Of a DNA stretch of 64,000 nt, positions 40,973 through 55,786 are shown one piece after another. Position 1 is the stretch's first letter. Every line of letters starts with the position of its first letter. The DNA is from Chiayiivirga flava. GTDB lineage: Bacteria > Pseudomonadota > Gammaproteobacteria > Xanthomonadales > Xanthomonadaceae. Made by a program: the position numbers and the translations under genes. Where the stretch lies: contig NZ_JACHHP010000002.1 of NCBI RefSeq assembly GCF_014202825.1, positions 124,001 through 188,000 of the forward strand, written 5' to 3'. Below the pieces are notes generated by a model. The model was not told where the DNA came from, made no database searches, and was given only the letters and a program-made list of their open reading frames with translations.

Positions 40973-41021
40973 TCGGGATGCATCGCGGCTCTCTCATGCG
41001 CTGCTTCGAACAGCAGCGCAA

Positions 41022-42555
<1,534 letters not shown>

Positions 42556-42562
42556 CTCCCCA

Positions 42563-45500
42563 TCACGCCGCCCTCCGCAGTGCGTCGATCAGCGAATCCA
42601 GCGACGCCGCGCGCGGCTTCACCACCCAGAACTTGCCGACGAAATCGCGGAAGTCGCCGAGGATCTGTTCGCCCCAGACGCTGCCGGTTTCGTTGACGTG
42701 GTGCAGGATCTGCAGCCGCAGGTGCTGCAGCTGGCTGTCCATGCCTTCGGGCGAGAGGCGATGGATGTCGATGAGTTCGTGGTTGTAGCGGTCGACGAAA
42801 TCACGCTCCATGTCGAGCACGTAGGCGAAGCCGCCGGTGAAGCCCGCGCCGAAGTTGACGCCGGTGCGGCCGAGCACGGTGACGACGCCGCCGGTCATGT
42901 ATTCGCAGCAGTGGTCGCCCGCGCCTTCGATCACCGCGGTGGCGCCGGAGTTGCGCACGGCGAAACGTTCGCCTGCACGCCCGGCCGCATACAACACGCC
43001 ACCGGTCGCGCCGTAGAGGCAGGTGTTGCCCATGATCGGCGTCTCGCGCGCCACGAAGCGCGCCTCGCGCGGCGGGCGCAGCACGATCTTGCCGCCGGCC
43101 ATGCCCTTGCCGACGTAGTCGTTGGCGTCGCCTTCGAGCTTGAGTTCGAGGCCGTTCGCGTTCCACACGCCGAAGCTCTGGCCGGCGATGCCGGTGAGGT
43201 GCAGCGTGATCGGCGCGTCGCCCATGCCGTGGTTGCCGTGCGCGCGGGCGATCTCGCCCGAGAGCGCGGCACCGATGGCGCGGTCGAAGTTCTTGAGCGC
43301 GTAGGAGAATTCGCCGCCGTGTTTGTGCGCGATCGCCTCGCGCGTGTCGGCGACCATGCGCGAGGCGAGGTCGGCGCTGTCGTGCGGTGCGTTCTGCGCG
43401 TCGGTGCAGAAGCGCGGGGCGTCGTCCGCCGCGCCGCCGTCGGCGAGCAGCGGCGAGAGGTCGAGGCCGCGTTGCTTGGTCGTGGCGCCGTCGAGCACCT
43501 GCAGGTACTCGGTGCGGCCGATCAGGTCTTCCAGCCGGCGCACGCCGAGCACCGCCATCCACTCGCGCGTTTCCTGCACAACGAAGCGGAAGTAGTGGAT
43601 CACCATCTCCGGCAGGCCGATGAAGAAGTTGTCGCGCAGGCGCTTGTCCTGCGTGGCGACGCCTGTGGCGCAGTTGTTGAGGTGGCAGATGCGCAGATAC
43701 TTGCAGCCCAGCGCCACCATCGGCGCGGTGCCGAAGCCGAAACTCTCGGCGCCGAGGATCGCGGCCTTGATCACGTCGAGGCCGGTCTTCAAACCGCCGT
43801 CGGTCTGCAGCCGCACCTTGTGGCGCAGGCCGTTCGCGCGCAGCACCTGCTGCGCTTCGGACACGCCGAGTTCCCACGGCGTGCCGGCGTACTTGATCGA
43901 CGACATCGGCGAGGCACCGGTGCCGCCGTCGTAGCCGGAGATGGTGATGAGGTCGGCGTGCGCCTTCACCACGCCCGCGGCGATGGTGCCGACGCCGGCG
44001 TGGCTGACCAGCTTCACCGACACCAGCGCGATCGGGTTGATCTGCTTGAGGTCGAAGATCAGTTCCGCAAGATCCTCGATCGAGTAGATGTCGTGGTGCG
44101 GCGGCGGCGAGATCAGGCCGATGCCCGGTTTCGCGTAGCGCAGGCGCGCGATGAGTTCGTTGACTTTGTGGCCGGGCAGCTGGCCGCCTTCGCCGGGCTT
44201 CGCGCCCTGTGCCACCTTGATCTGCAGCACTTCGGCGTTGACCAGATATTCCGGCGTGACGCCGAAGCGGCCGGACGCCACCTGCTTGATCTTCGACATC
44301 TTCTCGGTGCCGTAACGCACCGGGTCTTCGCCGCCTTCGCCGGAGTTGCTGCGGCAGCCGAGGCGGTTCATCGCGATGGCGAGGGCTTCGTGCGCTTCCG
44401 GCGACAGCGCGCCGAGGCTGATGCCGGCGGAATCGAAACGCGGCAGCAGCGATTCCGCCGGCTCCACGTCGTCGATCGGGATCGGCGAACGCGAGGCATC
44501 GAGCACGAGCATGTCGCGCAGCACGGTGATCGGCCGGCCGTTCACATGGTCGGCGAAGACCTTGTAGTCGGCGTAATCGCCGCTGCGCACGGCGCGTTGC
44601 AGGCTGCCGATCACGTCCGGGTTGTAGGCGTGGTACTCGCCGCCGTGCACGTACTTGAGCAGGCCGCCGGGCAGCAGCGGCGCGGCATCGTCCCAGCTTT
44701 CCTGCGACTGCGCGTTCGTCTCTTCCTCGAACGCGGCCCACGTGGCGCCGCCGATGCGGCTGGGCGTGCCGCGGAAGCACAGGTCGACGATGTCGCGATC
44801 CAGCCCGACGATCTCGAACAGCTGCGCGCCACGGTAGCTGCCGATGGTGGAGATGCCCATCTTCGACAGGATCTTGAGCAGGCCCTTGCAGATGCCGCGG
44901 CGGTAGCTGCGACCGAGCTGCGCGGGTTCCGAACCACGCTTCGCATCGAGGATGCCGCTGCGGCCGAGGTCGAACAGCGTCTGGTAGGCGAGGTAGGGAT
45001 AGATCGCGGTGGCGCCGAAGCCGATCAGGCAGGCGAAGTGGTGCGGATCGCGTGCGGTGCCGGTTTCGACGATGAGGTTGCAGTCGCAGCGGATGCCGGC
45101 GGCCACGAGGCGCTCGTGGATCGCGCCGACGGCCATCAGCGGATGCACGAAATACAGCCCGCGCTGCGGATCGAAGTCGGACAGCAGCAGGATCACCGCG
45201 CCGTTGCGCACCGCCGCCTCGGCTTCATCGGCCAACCGCGTGACGGCATCGCGCATCGATTCCTGCGCCGGATCGTAGAACAGCTTGATCGTGGCCTGCG
45301 CCTCGCGGAATTCCTCCATCGCGAGGATCTGTCGCAACTTGCGCTGCGACAGGATCGGCGAGTTGATGACGATCTGGTGCGCGGATTCCGGCGTGAGTTC
45401 GAAGGGATTGCCTTCGCGGCCGATCGGCGTGGTGAGGCTCATCACGATCGATTCGCGCAGCGGATCGATCGGCGGATTGGTGACCTGCGCAAAGGCCTGG

Positions 45501-47041
45501 CGGAAGTAGTCGTACAGCGAACGATGCTGCTGCGACAGCACGGCCATCGGCGTGTCGTCGCCCATCGAGCCGGTGGCTTCCTGCTCGGTTTCGGCGAGCA
45601 CGCGCAGCACGGATTCGCGTTCTTCGCGGCTGAGGTTGAAGAGCTTCTGGTAGCGGCGCAGCGTGGCCGGGTCCATCGGCTCGGCCGCGAGCGAGGGATC
45701 GATCAGGTCCTGTTCGACGTACTTGAGCCCGCGCTTGAGCCAGCGCTTGAACGGCGCGCGTTCGCGATTGATCTCGTCGATCTTCGGCGAATCGAGCAGC
45801 TCGCCGCTGTAGAGATCGACCGCGATCATCTCGCCCGGGCCGAGCTTGCCCTTCGCGACGATCTGCTCCGGCGGGCAATCCCACACGCCGGTTTCCGAGG
45901 CGATGGTGAGGTGGCGATCGCGCGTCAGCGACCAGCGCGCCGGGCGCAGGCCGTTGCGATCGAGCGTGCACGCGGCGTAGCGGCCGTCGCACAGCACGAT
46001 CCCGGCGGGGCCGTCCCACGGATCGGAGTTGAGGCCGAAATACTGGTAGAACGCGGCCAGATCCGAATCGGTGTTTTCCAGCACCGAGGTGGCCGGCGGC
46101 ACGAGGATGCGCATCGCGCAGAGCAGGTCCATGCCGCCGGCGAGCAGCAGCTCCAGCATGTTGTCGAGGCTCTGCGAATCGGAGCCTTCGAGCGAGACCG
46201 GCGGCGTGAGTTCGCGCAGGTCGATCGTCGGGCTGCGCCACTTCGCCACGCGCGCACGCGCCCAGCGGCGGTTGCCTTCGATGGTGTTGATTTCGCCGTT
46301 GTGCGCGAGCAAGCGGAACGGCTGCGCCAGTGGCCAGCGCGGCGCGGTGTTGGTGCTGAAGCGCTGGTGGAACACGGCCACGGCGGCGGCCATGTCCGGA
46401 TGCGTCAGGTCGGGGAAGAAGTCCGCGAGCGCTGGCGCCAGCACAAGGCCCTTGTAGCCGAGCGTCCACGCGGAGAGGCTGATGACGTAGAAATCCTCGA
46501 CGTCGTGCAGGCGCATTTCGGCACGACGGCGCGCGAGGAACAGCGCGCGCTGGAAGCTGTTCTGGTCCATCGATGCGGCGGGGCACACGAACAGCTGTTC
46601 GATGCGCGGCAGCGAGGCGAGCCCGATCGGCCCGCATGCGGACTCGACCACCGGCACCTCGCGCCAGCCCGCGACGCGCACTTCCACGCGTTCGAGCTCG
46701 GCGGCGAGCGTGTCGCGTGCGCGCTGCGCGAGATCGTTGTCGCGCGGCAGGAAGATGTTGCCCGCGGTGAAGCTGTGGCCGAGGCGGATGCCGGCATCGT
46801 CGGCGACGCGGCGCAGGAATTTCTCGGGGCGGTGCAGCAGGACGCCGCAGCCGTCGCCGGTCTTGCCGTCGGCCAGGATCGCGCCGCGGTGCGACATGCG
46901 CGCCAGCGACGACAGCGCCGTGTCGACCAGCCAGCGGCCGGGTTTGTTGTCCAGGTTGGCGATCAGCCCGAAACCGCAGCTGTCGTGTTCGAATCGCGGG
47001 TCGTAGAGGCCGGCCCCACTCGCACTGGCTTGCGCCGACAT
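42563..47041 (-). CDS. gltB: Glutamate synthase (NADPH) large subunit
   Basis: A 1492-residue alpha subunit (E. coli GltB is about 1500). It makes two glutamates from glutamine and 2-oxoglutarate, completing the GS-GOGAT cycle with glnA at the right of the window. The amidotransferase nucleophile is Cys22 in [13 protein letters not shown], after a 21-residue propeptide. [37 protein letters not shown] and [13 protein letters not shown] are in the amidotransferase domain. Synthase-domain marks include [34 protein letters not shown], and the 3Fe-4S cysteines in [22 protein letters not shown] 47041 ([11 protein letters not shown]) gives a normal propeptide. Upstream codons are open but arginine-rich. 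Confidence 0.96.
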   Translation of the reverse strand: MSAQASASGAGLYDPRFEHDSCGFGLIANLDNKPGRWLVDTALSSLARMSHRGAILADGKTGDGCGVLLHRPEKFLRRVADDAGIRLGHSFTAGNIFLPRDNDLAQRARDTLAAELERVEVRVAGWREVPVVESACGPIGLASLPRIEQLFVCPAASMDQNSFQRALFLARRRAEMRLHDVEDFYVISLSAWTLGYKGLVLAPALADFFPDLTHPDMAAAVAVFHQRFSTNTAPRWPLAQPFRLLAHNGEINTIEGNRRWARARVAKWRSPTIDLRELTPPVSLEGSDSQSLDNMLELLLAGGMDLLCAMRILVPPATSVLENTDSDLAAFYQYFGLNSDPWDGPAGIVLCDGRYAACTLDRNGLRPARWSLTRDRHLTIASETGVWDCPPEQIVAKGKLGPGEMIAVDLYSGELLDSPKIDEINRERAPFKRWLKRGLKYVEQDLIDPSLAAEPMDPATLRRYQKLFNLSREERESVLRVLAETEQEATGSMGDDTPMAVLSQQHRSLYDYFRQAFAQVTNPPIDPLRESIVMSLTTPIGREGNPFELTPESAHQIVINSPILSQRKLRQILAMEEFREAQATIKLFYDPAQESMRDAVTRLADEAEAAVRNGAVILLLSDFDPQRGLYFVHPLMAVGAIHERLVAAGIRCDCNLIVETGTARDPHHFACLIGFGATAIYPYLAYQTLFDLGRSGILDAKRGSEPAQLGRSYRRGICKGLLKILSKMGISTIGSYRGAQLFEIVGLDRDIVDLCFRGTPSRIGGATWAAFEEETNAQSQESWDDAAPLLPGGLLKYVHGGEYHAYNPDVIGSLQRAVRSGDYADYKVFADHVNGRPITVLRDMLVLDASRSPIPIDDVEPAESLLPRFDSAGISLGALSPEAHEALAIAMNRLGCRSNSGEGGEDPVRYGTEKMSKIKQVASGRFGVTPEYLVNAEVLQIKVAQGAKPGEGGQLPGHKVNELIARLRYAKPGIGLISPPPHHDIYSIEDLAELIFDLKQINPIALVSVKLVSHAGVGTIAAGVVKAHADLITISGYDGGTGASPMSSIKYAGTPWELGVSEAQQVLRANGLRHKVRLQTDGGLKTGLDVIKAAILGAESFGFGTAPMVALGCKYLRICHLNNCATGVATQDKRLRDNFFIGLPEMVIHYFRFVVQETREWMAVLGVRRLEDLIGRTEYLQVLDGATTKQRGLDLSPLLADGGAADDAPRFCTDAQNAPHDSADLASRMVADTREAIAHKHGGEFSYALKNFDRAIGAALSGEIARAHGNHGMGDAPITLHLTGIAGQSFGVWNANGLELKLEGDANDYVGKGMAGGKIVLRPPREARFVARETPIMGNTCLYGATGGVLYAAGRAGERFAVRNSGATAVIEGAGDHCCEYMTGGVVTVLGRTGVNFGAGFTGGFAYVLDMERDFVDRYNHELIDIHRLSPEGMDSQLQHLRLQILHHVNETGSVWGEQILGDFRDFVGKFWVVKPRAASLDSLIDALRRAA

Positions 47042-47234
47042 CGGTTCCGCTCCCTGTTCCGCAAGTCGCCCGACCGGCAATCCGGCACGGCGTGCGACGG
47101 TTCCATGCCGGCGCGTCCGCGCATTCGCGCGACGTTTGCCGACACGGCGACGGCGATGCATCCCTTGATCGCCGGGCGACACCTCCACGCGCGGACGTTG
47201 CGGTCCGTGACGGGGAACGAGGGGTCGCGTGTCG

Positions 47235-47263
47235 ACTTAAGCACAGATGTTGCGGCGCGGCAA
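47235..47263 (-). promoter_or_regulatory. Possible sigma-70 promoter upstream of gltB
   Basis: On the minus strand TTGCCG and TTAAGT are 17 bp apart (-35 at 47258-47263, -10 at 47235-47240), about 190 bp before the gltB start, in one of the less GC-rich parts of a 617-bp gap. The match is moderate and no activator site was recognised. Confidence 0.3.
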
Positions 47264-47347
47264 ATGTGTCGGCGCGGTGTCGGGAAAGGGGGATGGGGTG
47301 GCACAGCAACGAAGTCCCGCGTCCTCCAGGCTGCGACACCCGCCCCC

Positions 47348-47454
47348 ACCGTAGTCCCGGCGAAAGCCGGGACCCAGCGGCGTTGCTCCGGCGCGACCAC
47401 ACCACAGCCAGACAGAGCAGCGTCACTGGGTCCCGGCTTTCGCCGGGACGACGG
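47348..47454. repeat. Family B inverted repeat in the gltB/DUF349 gap
   Basis: ACCGTAGTCCCGGCGAAAGC at the left and GCTTTCGCCGGGACGACGGT at the right are near-complementary, with GGACCCAGCGGCGTTGCTC and GAGCAGCGTCACTGGGTCC inside. It lies in the 617-bp gap between the divergent gltB and DUF349 genes, which holds no convincing gene. Confidence 0.9.
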
Positions 47455-47658
47455 TGGGTGGTGTCGCGAGATCCCCGAAGAGCTGGACGGATGCGCGGCA
47501 ATGACGCCGAAGGGGGAGTGCGAAGCGCAATCCCGACATCACACAAAGGCGGCCCCACATCGTCATCCACCCACCCTCGCCCCCCAACCCCGCCACCCTT
47601 TCGTGCTAAAAACGCCGACCGGCGCCGCCCACAGGCGCATCTCTGGAACCGTCCACCC

Positions 47659-50523
47659 GTGAGCCTGTTCTCCCTCCTGCGCAAACCCGCCTGGGAACAC
47701 CGCGACGCCGCCCGCCGCGCCGACGCCGCCGCGCGCGACACCAGCCCCGAGCTGCTGCAGAAACTCCCCGACCTGGCCCGCAACGATGCCGACGCACAGG
47801 TGCGGCTGGCTGCGCTGCGCCGCGTTGAGGATCTTTCGCTGCTCGGCGACCGCATGCGCAACGACACCGACGCCGGCGTCCGCGCCGCCGCGCGCCAGCG
47901 CTACCTGCAACGCCTCGGTGACGCGCGCGTGCCCGTGACCGAACGCGAACGCGTGCTGCGCGTGGAAGACGACAACGACATCCTCGCCCAGCTCGCGGTG
48001 TCCGCGCCGGAGCCGGAACTGCGCCAGCTCGCGCTCGAACGCGTCGCCCGCCCCGGACTCATCGCCGAGCGCTGCCTGAAGGACCCCGATCCGGCACTGC
48101 GCCTGTGGCTGCTCGACCGCATCGACGGCGTGCCGGCGCTCGAACGCATCGCCGACGCCGCACGCAAGACCGACAAGACCCTCGCCCGCACCGCGCGCGA
48201 GCGCGCCTTTGCGCTGAAACTCGAACGCGGCGATGCGGCGGCCTCGCGCGAACGCGCGCTCGCGATCTGCGACGAACTCGACGCGCTGCGCCGCGCCGTC
48301 GCCAGCACCGCGCGCGAACGCGCCGACGCGCTGCAGGCCGAGTGGAACCTGCTGCGCGAGCGCTTCGACGAGACGATGGAACGCCGCGTGGCCGGCTACT
48401 TCACCGCGCTCGCGGCCGCGATCACCGCGCCGCAGCCGCGCACCGCCGCCAGCGCCCCGGCCGGCGCCACGCCCGCGCTCGAACATGACGGCCACCTCGA
48501 CCTGCCCGACGCCCCGGCGCCGATCCCCGCGCCGATCCCGGATCTGCCCACGCGCGACGTCGACCCCGCGCTCATCGCCCTGCTCGGCGAGCTGGAAGCA
48601 CGCGCCGACCGGCTCGGTCCGCGCGACCTGGACGGCATCGAGCGCCGCTGGCTCGCCCGGCTGTCGCAGGCGCAGCCGCTGCTCGACGAAGAGCGCGAGA
48701 CCGAGCGCCGGTTCCGCGACCTCGCAGAACGGCTGCGCGCGAAATTCGCCGAGGCCGCGCGCGCGCGCGAGGCCGCCGCCGCGCAGATCGCGCCGACGCT
48801 CGACGCACTGCAGACCGCGCTCGATGCCGGCAAGCTTGCCGATGCCCGCGCTCTCGACGCCGAACTCGGCACGCTGCGCAAGACCGCCGGCGATGCCATG
48901 CCTCGCGCTCTGTCGCTGCGCATGGGCGAGGCGGCGCGTGCACTCGCCAAACTCGCCGAGTGGCAGCACTGGTCGAACAACAAGGCCCGCGCGCGGTTGT
49001 GCGACGAGATCGAAGCGCTGGCATCCAGCGGCCTGCACCCGGATGCCGTCGCGGTGAAAGTGAGGGAAGCGCAGGCCGAATGGCAGCGCATGGACGACAG
49101 CGAACGCGCGCCCGGCAGCGGCGAGACCCCGGTCACCGGCCTGTCGCGCCGCTTCCGCGCGCTGTGCCACCGCGCCATCGCGCCGACGCGCGCCTACTTC
49201 GAAAAGCGGCACGAAGTGCGCGCCGCCAAGCGCGAGGAGTTCGATGCGCTGCTCGACGAGATCGACACCCGGTTGAACGACACGCTCTCGCCACCGGCGC
49301 TGATCGGCGTCAAGCGCCGCATCGTCGATCACCTGCGCCGCGTCGACGAGCTCGAACCGAAACAGCGCGGCGAACTCAGCCGCCGCCTGCGCGCGGGCCT
49401 CACCCGTATCGACGAACTGCTGTCCGCGCACGAAGCACGCGCCGAAGCGGCCAAGCGCAAGCTGTTGTCGAACCTCAAGCGCGAGTTGCAGCATGTGGAC
49501 CTCGACACTGCGCTGGAGCGCGCGCGCAACGCGCAGGCCGAATGGAAACAGCTCGGCCGCGCCGCGCGCGGCGTCGACGACGCGCTGTACCAGGAACTCA
49601 AGGCGCTGACCGATCCGTGGTTCGCGCAGGCCAGCGATCAGCAGCGCGCCGCGGCCGAGAGCGACGCCGCGCAGCAGGCCGAGGCCCGCGCCATCCTCGA
49701 CGAGCTGGCGGAGCTGGCGCAGGGCGATGCCGAGGCGTTGCGCGCGGCGGAGTCGCGCATCGCGGCCCTCAACGCACGCTGGCGTGCCTTGACGCCGCCG
49801 CGGGCGGAGCCGGAGGCGCGCGATGCCGCGCGGCGCGACGGTGGCGCGCGCGGGGCGGCGCGCGGCGCCGCCGACGGGCGTGGCCCGAACACGCGGGGTG
49901 GGGAGCGTCGCGACGTCCGCCGCGACGATCGCGGACCGCGCACCCGCGACGCCGCGCCGCGCCGCAGCGGCCCGGACGAACGCGCGTACGACCGTGCGCT
50001 GGAACAGGTGCAGGCCGCGCAGCAGCGGGCGAAGCGCGAACGTGCGGCGGCCGAGCTTTCCGCCATCCGCGACGCCTCGCGCCTGTGCGACCAGCTCGAA
50101 GCGCTGACCGCGGACAGCCCGCAGTCGCAGCGTGCATCGCTGGAAGAGCGCTTCGAAGCGATCGTCTTGCCCGGCGATGCGGCCGCAGCGCTGAAGCAGC
50201 GTTTCGACGCGGCGCGCGATCCGGAATTGAGCCTGCCGCTCGACGGCGCTGCCGGCGATGCGGGCGCGTTGGCCGAGGAACTGGTGGTGCGGGCGGAGCT
50301 GGCCGCCGGTGTCGACACACCCGCGGACGCACGCGAACTGCGCCGCCGCTGGCAGGTGAAGCGGCTGGCCGAACGGCTCGGCGGCGGGGCCACGGACAGC
50401 GCGGCGCAGACGGACGAAGTGCGCGGGCTGCTGATCGCGTTCGCCGGCCTGCGCGGCGTCGAGCCCGCGTTGCGCCACGCGCTGGCGACCCGCATGGACA
50501 CCGCCGTCCGCAGCGTCGAATAA
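47659..50523 (+). CDS. Large DUF349 protein with HEAT-like N-terminus
   Basis: A 954-residue, almost entirely helical cytoplasmic protein. Residues of about 25-200 read as HEAT-like repeats (LARNDADAQVRLAALRRVED, NDTDAGVRAAARQRYLQRLG, KDPDPALRLWLLDRIDG). From about 330 onward come several DUF349 modules (for example WLARLSQAQPLLDEERETER, WQRMDDSERAPGSGE..., LSRRFRALCHRAIAPTRAYF). A low-complexity Arg/Gly-rich linker (about 705-775) is present. DUF349 proteins are conserved in Xanthomonas and Pseudomonas but uncharacterised as far as I know. GTG 47659 was selected at VSLFSLLRKPAWEHRDA. Confidence 0.8.
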   Translation: MSLFSLLRKPAWEHRDAARRADAAARDTSPELLQKLPDLARNDADAQVRLAALRRVEDLSLLGDRMRNDTDAGVRAAARQRYLQRLGDARVPVTERERVLRVEDDNDILAQLAVSAPEPELRQLALERVARPGLIAERCLKDPDPALRLWLLDRIDGVPALERIADAARKTDKTLARTARERAFALKLERGDAAASRERALAICDELDALRRAVASTARERADALQAEWNLLRERFDETMERRVAGYFTALAAAITAPQPRTAASAPAGATPALEHDGHLDLPDAPAPIPAPIPDLPTRDVDPALIALLGELEARADRLGPRDLDGIERRWLARLSQAQPLLDEERETERRFRDLAERLRAKFAEAARAREAAAAQIAPTLDALQTALDAGKLADARALDAELGTLRKTAGDAMPRALSLRMGEAARALAKLAEWQHWSNNKARARLCDEIEALASSGLHPDAVAVKVREAQAEWQRMDDSERAPGSGETPVTGLSRRFRALCHRAIAPTRAYFEKRHEVRAAKREEFDALLDEIDTRLNDTLSPPALIGVKRRIVDHLRRVDELEPKQRGELSRRLRAGLTRIDELLSAHEARAEAAKRKLLSNLKRELQHVDLDTALERARNAQAEWKQLGRAARGVDDALYQELKALTDPWFAQASDQQRAAAESDAAQQAEARAILDELAELAQGDAEALRAAESRIAALNARWRALTPPRAEPEARDAARRDGGARGAARGAADGRGPNTRGGERRDVRRDDRGPRTRDAAPRRSGPDERAYDRALEQVQAAQQRAKRERAAAELSAIRDASRLCDQLEALTADSPQSQRASLEERFEAIVLPGDAAAALKQRFDAARDPELSLPLDGAAGDAGALAEELVVRAELAAGVDTPADARELRRRWQVKRLAERLGGGATDSAAQTDEVRGLLIAFAGLRGVEPALRHALATRMDTAVRSVE

Positions 50524-50532
50524 CTGTCGCGC

Positions 50533-50741
50533 CCTTCTCCCCGCAGGAAACGGTGCCCGAAAGCCGGATGAGCGTCCTTCTCCCCTCGGGAGAAGGTGCC
50601 CGAAGGGCGGATGAGGGCGAGTCACGGCAGGCGTCGCGAACCTGCGCAGCGATGCGACGTTTTTGCTTCCACAAGAGGCCTCGACAGGGCGAAGGTGGCG
50701 CCCTCATCCGCCTGCCGGCACCTTCTCCCGCAGGGAGAAGG
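50533..50741. repeat. Family A element with an extra tandem half
   Basis: A degenerate unit (50533-50573) and an intact unit (50576-50619, CCTTCTCCCCTCGGGAGAAGG... GGCGGATGAGGGCG) lie in direct orientation, and an inverted unit (50696-50741) closes the palindrome. It fills most of the 344-bp gap between the DUF349 and ParA genes; nothing else was recognised there. Confidence 0.88.
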
Positions 50742-50867
50742 GACGCACGTTGCGGCGCCGGGGTCGAATCGACATTGCCGCCGCCCGAATTGCCCTCGCC
50801 GCGAAACACATCGACCCCCGCCCCGCACCGGGTTACCCTGCGCCCATCGCGCGCAGCCGAGGTGTCC

Positions 50868-51509
50868 ATGCTCAGCATCCTGGTCGCAAGTTCCAAGGGC
50901 GGGGTCGGCAAGACCACGGTGTCCACCAACCTCGCCGCGTACTTCGCGCTGGCGGGCAAGCACACCGCGATGGTCGATGCGGACCGGCAGGGTTCGGCGC
51001 GCCTGTGGTGCGAGAAACGGGCGAACCTCGACGCCGTCGTGCTGCCGCTCGACGGCACGCGCCGCGGCTGGGACAGGCAACTGCCCGACGACACCCAGCG
51101 CCTGGTCGTCGACGGCCCGGCCGGTGCGATGGCCGACGATCTCGGCCAGTTCCTCGACCGTGTCGACGCCGTCGTGGTGCCGGTGCTGCCGTCGGTGCTC
51201 GATCTGGAAGCCACCGTGCCGTTCCTGAACTCGCTGTCCGCGCACGAGCGCATCCGCAAGGGCAAGCTGCCGGTGGGTCTGGTCGCGAACCGGCTCAAGC
51301 CGTGGACCAACGCCTCGCAGCAGGTGATCGAGCAACTCGGTGCATGGCCGTACCCGCTCGTGGCGCAGCTGCGCGACACGCAGGCCTACGTGCTGCTCGC
51401 CGGCCTCGGCAAGAGCCTGTTCGACTACCAGTCCGAGCAGGTGCGCAACCACCAGGAGGACTGGACGCCGCTGCTGCAGTGGCTGAAGAAGGTCAACAAG
51501 GGCAAGTGA
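50868..51509 (+). CDS. Orphan ParA/MinD-family ATPase
   Basis: A 213-residue P-loop ATPase. The deviant Walker A SSKGGVGKTTVSTNLA (Lys10 and Lys15) is followed by MVDADRQGSA and LVVDGPAGA. No parB, partition site or plasmid gene is adjacent, so it is probably one of the small chromosomal ParA proteins that place a protein complex in the cell. ATG 50868 has GAGGTG about 5 bp upstream. Its cargo is unknown. Confidence 0.85.
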   Translation: MLSILVASSKGGVGKTTVSTNLAAYFALAGKHTAMVDADRQGSARLWCEKRANLDAVVLPLDGTRRGWDRQLPDDTQRLVVDGPAGAMADDLGQFLDRVDAVVVPVLPSVLDLEATVPFLNSLSAHERIRKGKLPVGLVANRLKPWTNASQQVIEQLGAWPYPLVAQLRDTQAYVLLAGLGKSLFDYQSEQVRNHQEDWTPLLQWLKKVNKGK

Positions 51510-51678
51510 CGCCGGCGGCGCGCCGCACCGGGCGCATCGCACATACGTGCCGCACGCCGCGACGGCGCAGGGCCACAGCGCATCGGCGCGAATCGTCGCA
51601 GTCCGCTTCATGCCCAGTTCAAACCCGATTAAGGCCGGCGCCTCTAGCGTCCGGGGTTCCAGACCCCGGAGTGTTGCC

Positions 51679-52737
51679 ATGATGCGTTTCTCCACCGGCC
51701 TTGCGGCCGCCTTCTTCGCCGCCGCGTTTGCCGGTGCACCCGCGCAGGCCTACACGCCCGAAAGCGGCATCTGGTGGAATCCCAACGAATCGGGCACCGG
51801 CGTCGTCATCGAGGTGCAGGACAACCTGATGGTGGTCGCGGCCTACGTCGGCGATACGAACGGCAACGCGACCTGGTACACGGCCACGGCCTTCCTGCAG
51901 GGCAACGCACTGTTCGAGGGTTCGCTCGACCTGACCGAAGGCTCGCAGTGCATCGGCTGCCCGTACCTCGGCCTGCCGACGGTGGTTCCGGGCGCCGGCG
52001 GCGATCTGACCATCGTGTTCGATCCCGACGACGAAACCCGTGCGGCGCTGACCTGGGACAACGGCCGCACCATCCCGATCGAACGCTTCGAGTTCTACAC
52101 CCGCCGTCCGGAAGACGGCGCCACGCCGGTGGACATCACCAAGATGCTCGGCGAGTGGCAGTGGGTGCTGGACTTCTCCAACGGCGACACGGTGAACCTG
52201 TCGCCGTACTACGGCGAGGTGCTGGTGTTCGATCAGTACGAGTTCAACACCCAGGATCAGCGCTGGTACTACGACGGCTGCCGCCCGGACGACAGCCTCA
52301 TCGGCGGCTGCAGCGTCGGCGACGACGGCGCGCTGTCGCTGCACAGCGCATCGGGCTGGTACGATCCGGAGGACAACCTGCAGATCATCGTGGTGGACGA
52401 TTCGGCCGAGAACTACGCGCTCTACGTCGCACGCATCGGCACCAACGACGGCGAGGGCGAGGTCACCATCTACCGCAAGGGCACGCAGCCCGGCGACAAC
52501 GCGTTTCCGGCGCGCGCCTGGCGATCGGCGAGCCGCACGTACGTGCAGGAAGGCGTCGGTCCGAACAAGCGCGCCACGTCCGGCACCACGCGCCGCCCCG
52601 GACTGGGCGACCTGTTGTCGGTCGACGGCCGGCTGCCCGGCAAGCGCGTCGCCACCGCAAGCAAGTTCGACCTGACGGCATTGACGCCGGTGATCGCGGA
52701 ACTCGAGCGTCGCCTCGAAGAGCGCACGCAGCGCTGA
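51679..52737 (+). CDS. Secreted protein with ESGxG module, function unknown
   Basis: A 352-residue protein with signal peptide MMRFSTGLAAAFFAAAFAGAPAQA, cleaved after about Ala24. The mature start GIWWNPNESGTGVVIEVQDN followed by GNATWYTATAFLQG is the W-N-x-x-E-S-G module found in many secreted Xanthomonadales proteins. A Cys pair (SQCIGCPY) and CRPDDSLIGGC could form disulphides. The C-terminal third is basic and less ordered. Function unknown. GGAG lies about 7 bp before ATG 51679; the next codon is also ATG. The protein at 16672-18387 begins with a related module. Confidence 0.75.
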   Translation: MMRFSTGLAAAFFAAAFAGAPAQAYTPESGIWWNPNESGTGVVIEVQDNLMVVAAYVGDTNGNATWYTATAFLQGNALFEGSLDLTEGSQCIGCPYLGLPTVVPGAGGDLTIVFDPDDETRAALTWDNGRTIPIERFEFYTRRPEDGATPVDITKMLGEWQWVLDFSNGDTVNLSPYYGEVLVFDQYEFNTQDQRWYYDGCRPDDSLIGGCSVGDDGALSLHSASGWYDPEDNLQIIVVDDSAENYALYVARIGTNDGEGEVTIYRKGTQPGDNAFPARAWRSASRTYVQEGVGPNKRATSGTTRRPGLGDLLSVDGRLPGKRVATASKFDLTALTPVIAELERRLEERTQR

Positions 52738-52903
52738 CCTCCGGCGGTCGTGACGCAGGCGCGACACCGCGCGCCTGCGTACCCCTCGATCTCGGCGCCC
52801 GGATGGGGCGAGGCGTGCCGGAGCCGTGGTCGTCGCGTCGGCTGATCTGCACGCGACGAGGCCACACTGCGGGATCCTCGTCGCGTCCGGTATCCTGCGC
52901 GGG

Positions 52904-55384
<2,481 letters not shown>

Positions 55385-55443
55385 TCGAAGCCGGCTTGCT
55401 GTGGGCCGGTCCGTTCGCATGCGAGCCCATCACGCCCCCGCTC

Positions 55444-55549
55444 CGTCGTCCCGGCGAAAGCCGGGACCCAGTGACGTTTCTTGGTTCTCATTCAAATCAC
55501 CCACGAGAAGAGCAACGTCACTGGGTCCCGGCCTTCGCCGGGACGACGG
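55444..55549. repeat. Family B inverted repeat downstream of hrpB
   Basis: CGTCGTCCCGGCGAAAGCCG... and the reverse-complementary CTGGGTCCCGGCCTTCGCCG... enclose a short spacer. It lies in the 402-bp gap between convergent hrpB and the MgtC/DUF4010 gene. The remainder of the gap shows nothing recognisable. Confidence 0.9.
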
Positions 55550-55786
55550 GAATGGGGTAATCCGGAACTCAAGTCGTGCTCCGGCTTCGTTGTGATGAAG
55601 GCCGCATCGGACCAGGCTACGCGGCCAGTGGCCCGCTCATTCAATCGGACAGCAGTGGGCGAACGCCGGGACGACGGTACGGGTAGACCCGCCGTCGCGC
55701 GGCGCGTGCGGTGTCGCGAGCGCGTGCGTGCGCGCGCAAAATTCGCTTGCTCGGCCGATGCGCGTCGTCGGCGCGCGGCAAACGCG

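Noticed and set aside
40468-41021. Possible tRNA or small protein gene in the 554-bp gap
   Set aside because: No cloverleaf or TPsiC-like box was found, and short frames there are translated repeats.
42698-47662. 1654-codon open frame on the plus strand opposite gltB
   Set aside because: It lies antisense to the well-conserved gltB, has His/Ala/Arg-rich low-complexity translation and no family motifs; long antisense frames are expected at this GC content.
47563-50625. 1020-codon open frame opposite the DUF349 gene
   Set aside because: Same explanation: antisense, no motif, while the plus-strand frame has clear DUF349/HEAT features.
50868-51509. ParA gene as evidence for a plasmid or integrated element
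   Set aside because: No parB, replication, integrase or transfer genes nearby; all neighbours are ordinary chromosomal genes.
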